This document shows, piece after piece, positions 1 through 8,546 of a stretch of 32,236 nt of DNA. Within the stretch, counting starts at the first letter, position 1; each line of letters begins with the position of its first letter. This DNA is from an uncultured Ruminiclostridium sp. (GTDB lineage Bacteria > Bacillota > Clostridia > Oscillospirales > Ruminococcaceae), in the NCBI GenBank assembly GCA_947624435.1, contig CANQKE010000029.1, positions 1 to 32,236 of the forward strand. Direction: 5' to 3'. A program made the translations under genes and the position numbers. Under the pieces are notes generated by a model, which saw only the letters and a list, made by a program, of their open reading frames with translations, searched no databases and was not told the origin of the DNA.

Positions 1-995
1 AGCTCTAAAGCGTTTGAACGTTTGTTTACGGCAAAGTCCGTGCCGTTTCCTACGCACAGCGCAAGGTCTTTATCCGTGTTGTATTTGCCGAACACCGTGT
101 TATATTTTCCGCTTACACTACAGCAGTACCCGGCTACCAGATTATTTTCTCCGCTGACGTAATTTCGATAGCCCGAAACAAAGCAGTTTTGCGCATCTGA
201 TACTACATTCGTTTCCCCGAAAACCGCCGAGAATTTGCAATTTTGCAATTTGTTTTCCTCGCCCGACGCATGACATGCGTGGCTGTCTGTGATCCGGTTT
301 ATAGCGCCCTCTGCGTGATTGTAGCTCCCGCCGGTCAGGGTGTGGTTTAGGCCCTCTGCGTGCCCGCATGTTGTGCTTTTGAACATTTGACGTTCACCTT
401 CTCCGTGGCAGGAGCTCGAATCGGAGTTATGCCCGTATCCTTCCAGATATGCGTACCATGAGTTTTTAGCGTTAGTACGATCACCAAAAACGCTACAATA
501 ATAAGAGTTGTCCAGAGTGTTCTGCACTCCTCCGACATGGCAGTACATTCCGGATATGCATTCATTGATATACCCCTCTAAATGGATTCGGGTTCCGTTT
601 TCGGATATGGTATTTCTCTCTCCCTCGACATGGTTGGAATAACCGTCGGTAGAGTTTTTGCATCCTTCAACGTGGTTGTATGAGCCTTCGGAAGAATTTT
701 GATATCCCTCTACATGGCTGTATGAGCCTCCTGTGCAGGAATTGTCGCTGTAGTCGTTGAATATTTCGCTGTTCTTCGCGGAGTTTGTAAATTTGCCTAC
801 CAGGTCTATATCCTTGTTCTGCGTGGATTCAAGCTTTTTTTCGATCTGTTTTAACTTGTTGTCAGATGCCTTTTCCTGTTCTTCGTCTATGCACTCAAAA
901 CAATGCTCGGTGCGCAGCGTCAAAAGAGAAAGTCCGTCTTCAGCGGCGGATACCCTGTTTTCCAGAGTATCCCGCTTGTTCGGCACAAACGACAT
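1..995 (-). CDS. Phage tail-spike/fibre-like protein with SHxEG repeats (3' end beyond window)
   Basis: An open frame begins with ATG at 995 and runs to the window edge without a stop, giving about 331 residues. It starts one base after the stop of the preceding gene, with GGAG about nine bases upstream. Residues 1-60 are polar and helical, a possible coiled coil. From about residue 85 an imperfect repeat of roughly 16 residues follows, with cores SHVEG, NHVEG, HLEG, GHAEG and NHAEG, then FGxxN and VSGxxN units. It resembles the head repeats of trimeric autotransporter adhesins, which in Firmicutes phages usually precede an autoproteolytic Peptidase_G2 domain. That domain would lie outside the window, so protease activity is inference. 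Position at the end of the head genes and the repeat type suggest a receptor-binding spike. The call as a phage surface protein is good; the exact subtype is uncertain. Confidence 0.75.
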   Translation of the reverse strand, partial: MSFVPNKRDTLENRVSAAEDGLSLLTLRTEHCFECIDEEQEKASDNKLKQIEKKLESTQNKDIDLVGKFTNSAKNSEIFNDYSDNSCTGGSYSHVEGYQNSSEGSYNHVEGCKNSTDGYSNHVEGERNTISENGTRIHLEGYINECISGMYCHVGGVQNTLDNSYYCSVFGDRTNAKNSWYAYLEGYGHNSDSSSCHGEGERQMFKSTTCGHAEGLNHTLTGGSYNHAEGAINRITDSHACHASGEENKLQNCKFSAVFGETNVVSDAQNCFVSGYRNYVSGENNLVAGYCCSVSGKYNTVFGKYNTDKDLALCVGNGTDFAVNKRSNALE

Positions 996-996
996 A

Positions 997-2760
997 TTAA
1001 TGTTCTCCGCCAATTTCAGTTCCCTCCTCTACGTCAAAGCTAAGCGAATAAAGCGTCAGCTTAGGCTTCACCGAGTCGCGCGAATTGCAGGTCGCTTCTC
1101 CCTCGATGCGCAGCTTTATTTTCTGACATCTTCTCGGTATGATAGGCACTATAAACAGTCCGGCCGGCTGCGTGTTCTTCTCGCTGTCAAAGGAATACGC
1201 CTGCGCCCATTCGTCATGATCTCCGTACTTCAGCAGCACCCTGAATTTAAGCCCGCCGTAAGATACGCCGCTGATACCCAGCGCCAGCTTTATTTTTGAA
1301 AAATGCCGCAGCTCGGTGTTCTCTTTGCCTATCCATCCGGTCTGGGCGTAAAACTCAACGCTGTTTTCACAAAACGCCGTGCTGTCCGTACCGGAAAGCA
1401 GCTTCATCTGTTTTCCGCTTTCGTTCTCGCACAATGCGTAAAGATTGCCGTTTACGTTAAATCCGCGCTGTGCGCCGGGTACGCTCTCGGTGCTCCAGCA
1501 GCCGCGCAGGCAGTCGAATACTCTGGCGTTTTCGTACGGCGTCAGCATATATATCTTCCTGTCATCGGCGCAGCCCGCCGACAAAGTCACGATATCCTCG
1601 CCAAGCGCGGCGTCCGCCTTTTGCGAGGTAGAACCGTTATAGGCGAATATCCCCTCCGGCGCTTTATAGTAAAGCAGCCCGTTCGATGTGCACAGCGAAT
1701 CGTTACAGCCTTTCATCACGCCTCTGAGCTTTATGGTAGAGAGCGTGAAATTCGCCGCCTTGCTGCCGTATATCACATGCACGCAGTCCTCTTTGAAAAA
1801 CAACACCTTGCCGTTATACACCGCCGAGCCGGTAAAATCTCCGTCGCTGCCTACCGTCACCGTCCATGAATCGGTAGAGATTCCCTGATAATCTCCCCAG
1901 CAAAAAGGGTCTCCCAGCTTAGAGCAGTATATCTCGTGGTTTTCAGAGGAACACGCCCACAGCCGGTTATTATGCTCTATCACGAATTCCAGCCCGTCCG
2001 GCACATATTTGCGTATCGTCGAGTTGCCGCACATGCGAAGAAAGCGGTTCGTGTCCTGCGGCGCGTCCTCAAGATACAGATATTCGGTATCGGGAAAGGT
2101 CTTGTCCGTTTCAAACACTATCGCACGCTTTCCCGAACCGACCCACGCCGTTCCGCCGCTCTCCACTATGCTCTGTACCGTCATAAAGCCGCTTCTTTCC
2201 TTTGTGCCTATCGTCCACTTCGCCAGCACCTTATCACCCGGAGAAAACGCCGAGGAATTTGCCGCCGAATTGCTGACCAACAGATACATCAGCTTATCCT
2301 TGGTGCTTTGATTATTGGCAATATCCGTCCAGTTACGGTTTACCTCCGTAAGAGTACCGGTAAGCACCGAGCTTTCGTCCGCCCCTTTGGAAAAGGTCGG
2401 CTTTTCTCCGGCGGTATTGCATACAATATAATCCGGAAGTATGATAATATACGCACCCATGCAGATCAGCCGCTTTTCCCCCTCGGTAAGCTGGAGCGGG
2501 TATTTTGTGCCGTCGATATATATCCCGTCCGGTACGGTATACTGCAAAGCGCCGTTTTTATACACGCAGCCGGTCATATCGCTGTCCAGCACATTATACC
2601 CCTTGGGCGGAGCGCTCGACAATGCCGGATAGTCGGAAAAATCCATGTTGCACAGCTCCTCCCACTCGCCGAGCGGCGTGCCGTCCGACCTGTTTATCCC
2701 GCCGAAGCGCTCGATGTACTGCCGCTTAACGTTCAGCTCGTTCAAATAAGGCAATTTCAC
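997..2760 (-). CDS. Phage stabilisation / tail-hub protein, gp10-like
   Basis: This 587-residue protein starts with GTG at 2760, with AGGAGGTGG directly upstream. No signal peptide or membrane segment is visible. The N-terminus carries a GGINRSDG segment and a CNMDFSDYP segment, as seen in phage proteins that read 'GG(I/L)N....P..A.NM.N' near the start. The rest is beta-rich with many short blades, including IEHNNRLWACSSENHEIYCS and LFFKEDCVHVIYG, which suggests a beta-propeller. In P22-like phages the packaged-DNA stabilisation protein gp10 is a propeller that closes the portal, and such genes lie after the capsid and connector, as here. The gene is packed between a connector candidate and the spike-like protein. 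The family link is by pattern and position; a generic phage tail protein remains possible. Confidence 0.6.
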   Translation of the reverse strand: MKLPYLNELNVKRQYIERFGGINRSDGTPLGEWEELCNMDFSDYPALSSAPPKGYNVLDSDMTGCVYKNGALQYTVPDGIYIDGTKYPLQLTEGEKRLICMGAYIIILPDYIVCNTAGEKPTFSKGADESSVLTGTLTEVNRNWTDIANNQSTKDKLMYLLVSNSAANSSAFSPGDKVLAKWTIGTKERSGFMTVQSIVESGGTAWVGSGKRAIVFETDKTFPDTEYLYLEDAPQDTNRFLRMCGNSTIRKYVPDGLEFVIEHNNRLWACSSENHEIYCSKLGDPFCWGDYQGISTDSWTVTVGSDGDFTGSAVYNGKVLFFKEDCVHVIYGSKAANFTLSTIKLRGVMKGCNDSLCTSNGLLYYKAPEGIFAYNGSTSQKADAALGEDIVTLSAGCADDRKIYMLTPYENARVFDCLRGCWSTESVPGAQRGFNVNGNLYALCENESGKQMKLLSGTDSTAFCENSVEFYAQTGWIGKENTELRHFSKIKLALGISGVSYGGLKFRVLLKYGDHDEWAQAYSFDSEKNTQPAGLFIVPIIPRRCQKIKLRIEGEATCNSRDSVKPKLTLYSLSFDVEEGTEIGGEH

Positions 2761-2771
2761 AAAACCACCTC

Positions 2772-3140
2772 CTAAAATCGGATAAGATTGAGCGGTATAG
2801 GCATATGTCCCGCCTGCCAGAACCTTTCAAGATCCCCGTAAACAGATTCAAACTGTCGTGCGGTGTTGTTGTATCTGCCGTACTCGGAATTTGCCGCGTC
2901 TATCTGAGCCGAAAGATACAGCACATAAAGCTCGTCGTACGGCGACGGGGCGAACAATTCATAGCTGTCATCGTCCTCGTCGGTCGGCGGGACAAACTCT
3001 TTATCGCCCGGCTCATGATTGATATATATCTCGTTGTAAACTCTGCGCTCAACGTCCTTTACCCATTTCACCTTATCGGCATGCGCGTATGAATTGGGCT
3101 TTAACGCGTCGGCGCGGTCTATCGCCTGTTTAATAGTCAT
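2772..3140 (-). CDS. Putative phage head-tail connector/adaptor
   Basis: This acidic protein of 122 residues has an ATG start at 3140, one base after the TGA of the upstream gene. It begins with a short helix (MTIKQAIDRADALKPN) and has KVKWVKDVERRVYNEI, an acidic loop (PPTDEDDDSYELF) and a second helical region (YDELYVLYLSAQIDAANSEYGRYNNT). Small, mostly helical proteins with a segment of the type 'Y..LY..YL.A.ID.ANGE...YNN' directly after the capsid gene are commonly annotated as head-tail connectors in Firmicutes phages. The role in joining portal and tail hub is inferred from this pattern and from its place before the gp10-like gene. No catalytic motif is visible. Confidence 0.55.
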   Translation of the reverse strand: MTIKQAIDRADALKPNSYAHADKVKWVKDVERRVYNEIYINHEPGDKEFVPPTDEDDDSYELFAPSPYDELYVLYLSAQIDAANSEYGRYNNTARQFESVYGDLERFWQAGHMPIPLNLIRF

Positions 3141-3141
3141 A

Positions 3142-3393
3142 TCACTTACCCTGCTGCACTATCAGCGAGTCTTTCCAGCCCTCGCTGCAATAGTATTCAG
3201 CCGCCTTTCTCTGCTCCTCCGCGCGGTCCAGCTCCAGCTTGATATACATAGGTACCATTACCTCCACTCCCCGCTGTATCTGAAACGCGTTACCGTTCAC
3301 CGAAACGAACACGTCGTCGGTATACCTCTCGTTGTCCTTGAACAGCTTGACCGGTACAAGACGGTCAAGCTCGCTGACCAGATCTTTATTCAT
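3142..3393 (-). CDS. Small phage protein next to the capsid gene, unknown function
   Basis: The likely start is ATG at 3393, giving 83 residues, because GGGAG lies eight bases upstream; a longer frame has no such site. The protein has a compact beta-rich middle (VKLFKDNERYTDDVFVSVNG and FQIQRGVEVMVPMYI) and a charged helical C-terminus. Similar small proteins commonly follow the major capsid gene in Firmicutes phages, but I know of no firm function. A decoration or minor head protein is a guess from position alone. It lies after the capsid gene, separated by a strong hairpin, and touches the next gene with a TGATATG junction, so it belongs to the same transcript. Confidence 0.55.
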   Translation of the reverse strand: MNKDLVSELDRLVPVKLFKDNERYTDDVFVSVNGNAFQIQRGVEVMVPMYIKLELDRAEEQRKAAEYYCSEGWKDSLIVQQGK

Positions 3394-3420
3394 AAAAAAT
3401 TCTCCCTTTCTTTCCGTTAC

Positions 3421-3446
3421 GGGTGTACCGGATATCCGGCACACCC
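3421..3446 (-). other. Strong hairpin just after the major capsid gene
   Basis: A 12-base palindrome CCGGATATCCGG at 3428-3439 is flanked by GGGTGT and ACACCC, which also pair; one A-C mismatch separates the stems. It begins 14 bases past the capsid stop. No run of T follows on the minus strand, so it is not a classical terminator. An mRNA-stabilising or partly terminating structure that favours capsid expression over downstream genes is a reasonable inference. Confidence 0.6.
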
Positions 3447-3459
3447 ACGGAAAAAATTA

Positions 3460-4455
3460 TCAGTTAGCCGCCGCTTTCGCCGAATAGCCGGGCGAGCAGC
3501 TCTCTATTCTCACCAGATACTCATCGGAAAGTATCTTAGCGGTCTTTACCGACTTCCAGCCGACGCTTGAACGCTGATTGAGCGGGTCGTCGCCGTAGCC
3601 GAGCTGCTTTATGATGTGCTGAAGTCCGCCGCCAGTGATGTCGGTCACAGCGTACGCATGCGCGCCTATTACCAGTGTCGAGAACACCGCCAGCCCGTCC
3701 GGGCAGGTGCCGTCCTTGAATATCTTCGCCTCGGTGGATTTTACAAAGCGCACATTGCCTATGCAGCCTATCTCACCCTTGAAGATGTTGTCCGGCTCGG
3801 CGTACTTATGTACGTCCACCCACTCACTGCTTCTCATAAGATCGTAAGCCACATACGGGTGGATTATCGCCACATAGCTCTCTCCGTCAACGCCCTCGGC
3901 GTTCATCGACTCAAGCGCTGCCGCCGCCTTGAACACCACGTCGACGGTAAGCGCGCAGTCCGCGGTAAGCTCGCTTCTGCTCTTTACCTCCGTACCGTCG
4001 GACTTGGGCGCGTAGATAACGTTAGTACCCGCGTTTATCACCTCTCTGGTAACGGTGTCCAGCGTTCTTCCCGCCTGACCGCCGAGCAGCTTGGTGGACT
4101 GCACCACGTTATTATCTATCGCGGAAAGCTCCAGCATATCCGAAAGGCGGATATAGTCGCCGTACTGGTCTACCGTCGCGGTGACGGTGGATACAGTCAG
4201 GCTGTTGCCGTTGGGAGTAACGCCCTCGGTGAGCGGCGTGGTCGCCTTGGCAAGCGGGCTGTACTTTCTGAATTCTATCGACTTGCCGTTGTTCTTGGGT
4301 ATGGGGTACTTATCGGCAAAGCGGTCATGCACCAGCTTAGGCTCTGCCACGTCGATAAGCGTGCTTTCGTAAAAGGTCTTCATTTCATTGGTCAGCAGTC
4401 CGGTAGTCTGTACCGCTGTCTGGTCAAACTGTCTGAGGTCTGTTTTGATTCTCAT
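3460..4455 (-). CDS. Major capsid protein, N4-gp56 family
   Basis: This 331-residue protein starts at ATG 4455 with AAAGGAAA upstream. Features typical of the N4-gp56 capsid family are visible: an N-terminal LLTNEMKTFYESTLIDVAEP segment, the GKSIEFRKYSPLAKATTPLT loop with LTEGVTPNG, then VDQYGDYIRLSDMLELSAID, and a C-terminal domain with VAIIHPYVAYDLM, a GAHAYAVTDITGG strand and the NQRSSVGWKS segment. It forms the HK97-fold shell of the head. It follows the protease-scaffold gene and precedes the small protein and connector. The N-terminus (MRIKTDLRQFDQTA) has a QF pair that weakly recalls Prp cleavage sites; this is speculative. The family assignment is strong from the sequence pattern and gene order. 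Confidence 0.85.
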   Translation of the reverse strand: MRIKTDLRQFDQTAVQTTGLLTNEMKTFYESTLIDVAEPKLVHDRFADKYPIPKNNGKSIEFRKYSPLAKATTPLTEGVTPNGNSLTVSTVTATVDQYGDYIRLSDMLELSAIDNNVVQSTKLLGGQAGRTLDTVTREVINAGTNVIYAPKSDGTEVKSRSELTADCALTVDVVFKAAAALESMNAEGVDGESYVAIIHPYVAYDLMRSSEWVDVHKYAEPDNIFKGEIGCIGNVRFVKSTEAKIFKDGTCPDGLAVFSTLVIGAHAYAVTDITGGGLQHIIKQLGYGDDPLNQRSSVGWKSVKTAKILSDEYLVRIESCSPGYSAKAAAN

Positions 4456-4508
4456 AGTTGTTTCCTTTCGTCGTAAAGTTTGTTCCTACTGGTCATGCGG
4501 CGGCAAGC

Positions 4509-5459
4509 TCACAGCTTTATACGCTCTCCGCGTTCCGCGCGGCGTATCAGCTCACTGCGCTGCTTTTTAGTAAGCGCGGCGGGCTTATGCTCTGCCGGCT
4601 CGCCGTCAGACAAAGCGCCCTCCCGCGTTCTTAGCCCGCTGCGGGCAAGCTGTCCGGCGGTCATATCATGCGATATCTTCGCGGCGTACTCCATCGCGCT
4701 GCGCAAAAGCTCCTCCCTATGGACAAGCTCGTATGCGCTGCGCAGGTCCAGCCCCTTGTACAGCAGCGAGAAAAAGTCCCTGTCACAAAGCGCCGCTTTC
4801 AGATCAAACGACGGATACAGCTCTTTCACCGCGCTCTCCTGCCCGCGCCATCTGCCGAGCATGGTTTCCAGCGTATGCTCACCGCGCTCACGGTTCACGG
4901 CGTCCTCAAGCGCGTTAAGGTCGCCGCGCCTTAATCCGTACCTTTCCGCCACCGCGTCAAGTATCCTGCTCTGGCGCGCGTTGTTTTCACTTTTAAGCTG
5001 TTTTACCTTCGAGAGAAAATGCTGCTCGCCGCTTTCGGGCTGCACTTCCGGAGTTTGCTCTGCTCCTTTCTCGGGCGCTGCGACGTCCTCCCCGTCAAAG
5101 CGGCAGAGATCGACGTTTCCCTGCACCTCCGGCAGCAGCGCAGAAGATACTCTTACCGTTTCGGGATAGCGCTCCGCAAGCAGAGCGAAGCCGGTCATCA
5201 TCGCGTCAAACGCACTGTTCACGCTGTCGTCGTCGGTGATGTAATCCATCAGCGCCTCGCCGGAATGCAGGTCCAGCGTGATTATGTCCGCTCTGCCCTC
5301 GTCCTCGGCGGACAGAAGATTTTCCGCCATGGTCTGGGTAAGTATGCTCAGCGCCGCGCAGATAAGATTGCCGCTCGTCATATCCTCCGTGCGGTCGGCA
5401 TGACCGGTTATGCTGAGCTTTCGCCCTAACAGATTCTTTTCGGCCGTTATCTCGGTCAT
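4509..5459 (-). CDS. Prp-like cysteine protease fused to a scaffold-like domain
   Basis: This 316-residue protein has ATG at 5459, overlapping the portal stop as ATGA, with AGGAGGTGA upstream. Residues 1 to about 110 match the Prp (YsxB/DUF464) family: ITGHA with His20, then LICAALSILTQTM with Cys34, and a second half MTGFALLAERYPETVRVSS. Prp is the host cysteine protease that trims ribosomal protein L27 in Firmicutes and also matures capsid and scaffold proteins of some staphylococcal phages. After an acidic linker (about 120-145) the rest is charged and helical (FLSKVKQLKSENN, RYGLRRGDLNALEDAVNRE), ending in basic helices, as expected of a scaffold that binds capsid protein. The gene sits between portal and capsid, the usual place of head protease and scaffold. 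The His-Cys gap is 14 residues, two more than I recall for staphylococcal Prp. Fusion and position are seen; self-cleavage is inferred. Confidence 0.75.
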   Translation of the reverse strand: MTEITAEKNLLGRKLSITGHADRTEDMTSGNLICAALSILTQTMAENLLSAEDEGRADIITLDLHSGEALMDYITDDDSVNSAFDAMMTGFALLAERYPETVRVSSALLPEVQGNVDLCRFDGEDVAAPEKGAEQTPEVQPESGEQHFLSKVKQLKSENNARQSRILDAVAERYGLRRGDLNALEDAVNRERGEHTLETMLGRWRGQESAVKELYPSFDLKAALCDRDFFSLLYKGLDLRSAYELVHREELLRSAMEYAAKISHDMTAGQLARSGLRTREGALSDGEPAEHKPAALTKKQRSELIRRAERGERIKL

Positions 5460-7069
5460 ATATCCTCACCTCCTTTCGCGGCGGGCTGCGCCGCGTTCTC
5501 CTTTATCATGCGTACTATGCTCTCCTTGCCCTCAAAATCCATCATATCAAGGCAGGCGAGCGCCTGTCCGCTAAGCTCCGGATTGAAAAATCCCAGCGAG
5601 AACAGCTCTTTGGCAAGCTCGTTTTGCGCCGCCTTGGAAAAGGGGGATTTCTTAGCCGCACGGCAGATTATATCGAACACCGGCTTTTTCGAGCCGAAAT
5701 CTATGCCGAACGCCGTTATCGGCTTAGCCGCAAGCATTTCCCCGCCAAAATCGGCAAACCCTCCGGTTATGCGAAAACTGCGCGGCTCGTCGTAAAACTC
5801 CCGTATCAGCTCTATCATCAGGCAGCACACCTTGGAAAACGCGTCATACGAGCCCTTGAGCATATCGCGGGACAGCTTGTTTCCCGCCTCCTGTAACGCC
5901 GCTATCGCGCTTGCCGCGGTCACCCCGTTTGAAGTTCCGCCCTGTGAAAAATCCCGGTTGCCGCTGGTCTCCTTGAGCTCCTGTATCTTTAAGTTCAGCG
6001 CGGGCATAACGGCGGGGTCCAGCGGGTCTATTTTTATCTCGCGGATATCGTCGTCGCTGATGTTCCCCGCCACATGGACAAACGGTCTGCGCCAGTCGGC
6101 AAACTCGTCCTCCTTTATCGCGCTGTTGTTCTTGATGAAAAAGCGCTTGCGCCCCATGCTTATGGTATGCTCGAGCAGCACCTGCCCCAGTCTGTCAATA
6201 TACATCTGTGCGTCCCGCATAACGTCTATGTAGCCGAAGCCGCAGGGCGAGCCCTCCACCGAAAACAGGCTGTCTATCACGAACGGGTATTGCCCGTGCG
6301 CATAAAATCCGTGGGCGCAGGCTTCGTCGTTTTCGCTGGAATACAGCACGGTATTCCCTACAAAGCGGCAGTAGTGGAGCTGTTTTTCCCCGTTTACGTA
6401 TTTCTTGTAGTACCAGTCTATCACGGCGGTCTTTTCGCTGTTGTCCACGTTGTCGTCATACTTGTAACCGGTAAGCATACCGCTGTCGCCGAGCTTTCCC
6501 TCAAGCTGCGGATACTGCCCGATAAGAAGATCGTTATCGCACAGCGATACATAAAACAGATTCGGACTTTGCTGTATATCCTTTATCCCCGGCTCCCAGA
6601 ACAGGTTCAGTATGTCTATATTCTTTATGCTTATATCCCCCGCTCCGTCGGCAAGCTCCGGATCCCACAGCACCGCCTGACAGCAGCTTCCGTTTTTCAG
6701 CTTATACCACCACATATCGCTGTACAGACGCTCGTAATCGCACCGCTCCAGCAGCGCGGGGAGTATCTTTGAAAGCTGCGAAGCGCATTCGCGGTCGCTT
6801 TGTTCCCGCGGCAATACCACCGGCTCCGGTATGTTGTCCATCGCGTCGGCATGCTTATTTGCTATGGAGTTGAACAGCCACGCCGACGCGGGGCGCGGTC
6901 TGCCCCGATCATACTCGTCCAAAGGCAGCTCGCCCCAGTGCCGCATTTTCCACCACTGTTCATTGGACACGATCCGCTTTTCAAGGTTCGCCTTTCCCTC
7001 GCGGTAACGCTTTAGTATCGCCGCCGCGCGCATTATCTCCGTTTCTCCTATTTTTTTGTTTGTACTCAT
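5456..7069 (-). CDS. Phage portal protein, P22-like
   Basis: This 537-residue protein starts with ATG at 7069, 26 bases after the terminase stop. The only good Shine-Dalgarno site (AAAGGAG) is unusually far, about 15 bases. It shows the P22-type portal pattern: an N-terminal helix with NEQWWKMRHWGELP, then RPRPASAWLFNSIANKHADAM, a middle region with DILNLFWEPGIKDIQQSPN, and PFVIDSLFSVEGSPCGFGYID before a long helix (DAQMYIDRLGQVLLEHTISM). GGTSNGVTAASAIAALQEAG is typical of the stem and crown of this family. The portal forms the dodecameric DNA channel at one capsid vertex and binds the terminase. It lacks the long barrel of P22 itself, being shorter than that protein. Assignment is firm from sequence and gene order. 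Confidence 0.85.
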   Translation of the reverse strand: MSTNKKIGETEIMRAAAILKRYREGKANLEKRIVSNEQWWKMRHWGELPLDEYDRGRPRPASAWLFNSIANKHADAMDNIPEPVVLPREQSDRECASQLSKILPALLERCDYERLYSDMWWYKLKNGSCCQAVLWDPELADGAGDISIKNIDILNLFWEPGIKDIQQSPNLFYVSLCDNDLLIGQYPQLEGKLGDSGMLTGYKYDDNVDNSEKTAVIDWYYKKYVNGEKQLHYCRFVGNTVLYSSENDEACAHGFYAHGQYPFVIDSLFSVEGSPCGFGYIDVMRDAQMYIDRLGQVLLEHTISMGRKRFFIKNNSAIKEDEFADWRRPFVHVAGNISDDDIREIKIDPLDPAVMPALNLKIQELKETSGNRDFSQGGTSNGVTAASAIAALQEAGNKLSRDMLKGSYDAFSKVCCLMIELIREFYDEPRSFRITGGFADFGGEMLAAKPITAFGIDFGSKKPVFDIICRAAKKSPFSKAAQNELAKELFSLGFFNPELSGQALACLDMMDFEGKESIVRMIKENAAQPAAKGGEDI

Positions 7070-7095
7070 CTTGTTAGGACTTTTCTCCTTTCTTT

Positions 7096-8544
7096 TCAGA
7101 CACGGTAATATCCCGTTCTCATCTCGGTCAGCGGGTCGTCAAGGTCGATACGCTCAAGCGGCTTTTTGCGCGGCGCTATCGGGTGTTCCATCAGCACATA
7201 CCTGCACTCGTCGTAGATATGATCCTCCTGCGTGGTGTCTATATCCTCCGCGCGGTTTTCATCGTAGACCAGCGCCGGTATCGTCCGTATAAACTCCTTG
7301 CAGGTGTTAAAGCAGTAGAACATGGGGTACCCCTCTTCGTCGAATTTCAGCCGGTAATGGTACTGCATCTTCCCCGCTATTCTGGTATTGTCGCCGCCAC
7401 TCCACAGAATAAAATTCGGTGCGGCCGCCATAAGGTCCGCCACGCTCTCCCCGCGCGACCTGTCGAAGATAGACGGGTCGGCAACTCCGGTTATCGTCCT
7501 GCCTTTGAGATTCTCGTCCTCCGACTCTATCCGCTTTATATTCGCGGCTATCTCGGCGGGATTTATCTTTATTCCGGTGTTCGGCGTGTCGGTGCAGCCG
7601 TAATATTCCCTTATGCGGTACAGCCTGCCTTTCGTATCCGCCGCGTACCACCCCACCGAAAACGGTTTAGCATAGCCGAAGTCGAAGCCCCTTATCACCA
7701 CCCAGTCGCGCGGTATAGAAAACGGCGCGATAACATGGGTGAATTTGCGGTCGGCGTAATGCTGCGGATCGTCCGTCCATTCGGAAAATACCTGCCCCGA
7801 AAAGCTATCCCAGTCCCCGTACAGCAGCGCGCGTTTTTCCGCCTCCGGCAGCATCGCCAGCGCCGCGAGATACTCCGGGTCGTTGTCCAGCAATATCCGG
7901 TTATCAAACACGCTTGCCGGTATGAATATCCTTGAGCGCGACAACGTTATCGCCGTTCCGTCCGGCTTATGTACGGTGTAGTCGCTCTTTATCGGAGTCA
8001 TCGGCTTTGCCGCGGTGATGAACCTCTGTTTTACCCAGCCGTGCCCCACTCCGCCGGGATTTGCGGTAGCGCGGATATATACCCGCGTGCCCTCCCCGCC
8101 CGGACGGTTGCGGGAGAACATATAGCTGTATTCCTCCCATGAAAAGTGCGTCAGCTCGTCAAATCCGATAAAATCGTACCGCTTTCCCTGGTAGCTGGTC
8201 CGGTCCTTTGTGTACTGCATCGCGCCGAAGAATATTTTCGCTCCGGAGGGAAACTGCCAGCAGTGCTTGGTATCGTTGTACTTTGCCGAGGGGAACGCCC
8301 TGCCGTACAACTCGCGGGAACGGTCGATAAGCTCGGACAGCTGCGGGTAGGTCTTTCGCAGTATCAATGCCCGATAATGCGGTATATCCACCTGCCGCAA
8401 AGCCTCCGCTAACAGCGCGTCCGACTTGCCGCCGCCAGCCGCTCCGCCGTACAGCGCCTCATATTCCGGCCGCTGCATAAAAATTCGCTGCCGTTCCTGC
8501 GGCCGCCATAATACTCCGGCCTTTTCGCCGTTGCCAACGGTCAA
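7096..8544 (-). CDS. terL: Terminase large subunit
   Basis: This is a 482-residue DNA-packaging motor. The start is TTG at 8544, supported by GAGGAGGG six bases upstream inside the end of terS; no ATG fits. Walker A is GGAAGGGKS at residues 33-41; Walker B is YDFIGFDE with Asp129 and Glu130. The RNase H-like nuclease part starts with GFDFGYAKP and continues with GVADPSIFD, each supplying acidic metal ligands, and DHIYDECRYVLM near the end. It cuts concatemeric DNA and pumps it through the portal using ATP. It lies two bases after terS, so the two are probably translationally coupled. The motor and nuclease motifs appear intact. Confidence 0.92.
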   Translation of the reverse strand: MTVGNGEKAGVLWRPQERQRIFMQRPEYEALYGGAAGGGKSDALLAEALRQVDIPHYRALILRKTYPQLSELIDRSRELYGRAFPSAKYNDTKHCWQFPSGAKIFFGAMQYTKDRTSYQGKRYDFIGFDELTHFSWEEYSYMFSRNRPGGEGTRVYIRATANPGGVGHGWVKQRFITAAKPMTPIKSDYTVHKPDGTAITLSRSRIFIPASVFDNRILLDNDPEYLAALAMLPEAEKRALLYGDWDSFSGQVFSEWTDDPQHYADRKFTHVIAPFSIPRDWVVIRGFDFGYAKPFSVGWYAADTKGRLYRIREYYGCTDTPNTGIKINPAEIAANIKRIESEDENLKGRTITGVADPSIFDRSRGESVADLMAAAPNFILWSGGDNTRIAGKMQYHYRLKFDEEGYPMFYCFNTCKEFIRTIPALVYDENRAEDIDTTQEDHIYDECRYVLMEHPIAPRKKPLERIDLDDPLTEMRTGYYRV

Positions 8545-8546
8545 CG

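Noticed and set aside
590-760. Diversity-generating retroelement variable region in the spike-like gene
   Set aside because: No reverse transcriptase or template repeat is visible, and the repeats are explained by the SHxEG fold.
1303-1869. Many long open frames on the plus strand opposite the phage genes
   Set aside because: They lie within strongly supported minus-strand genes, lack ribosome sites and domain patterns, and reflect codon bias.
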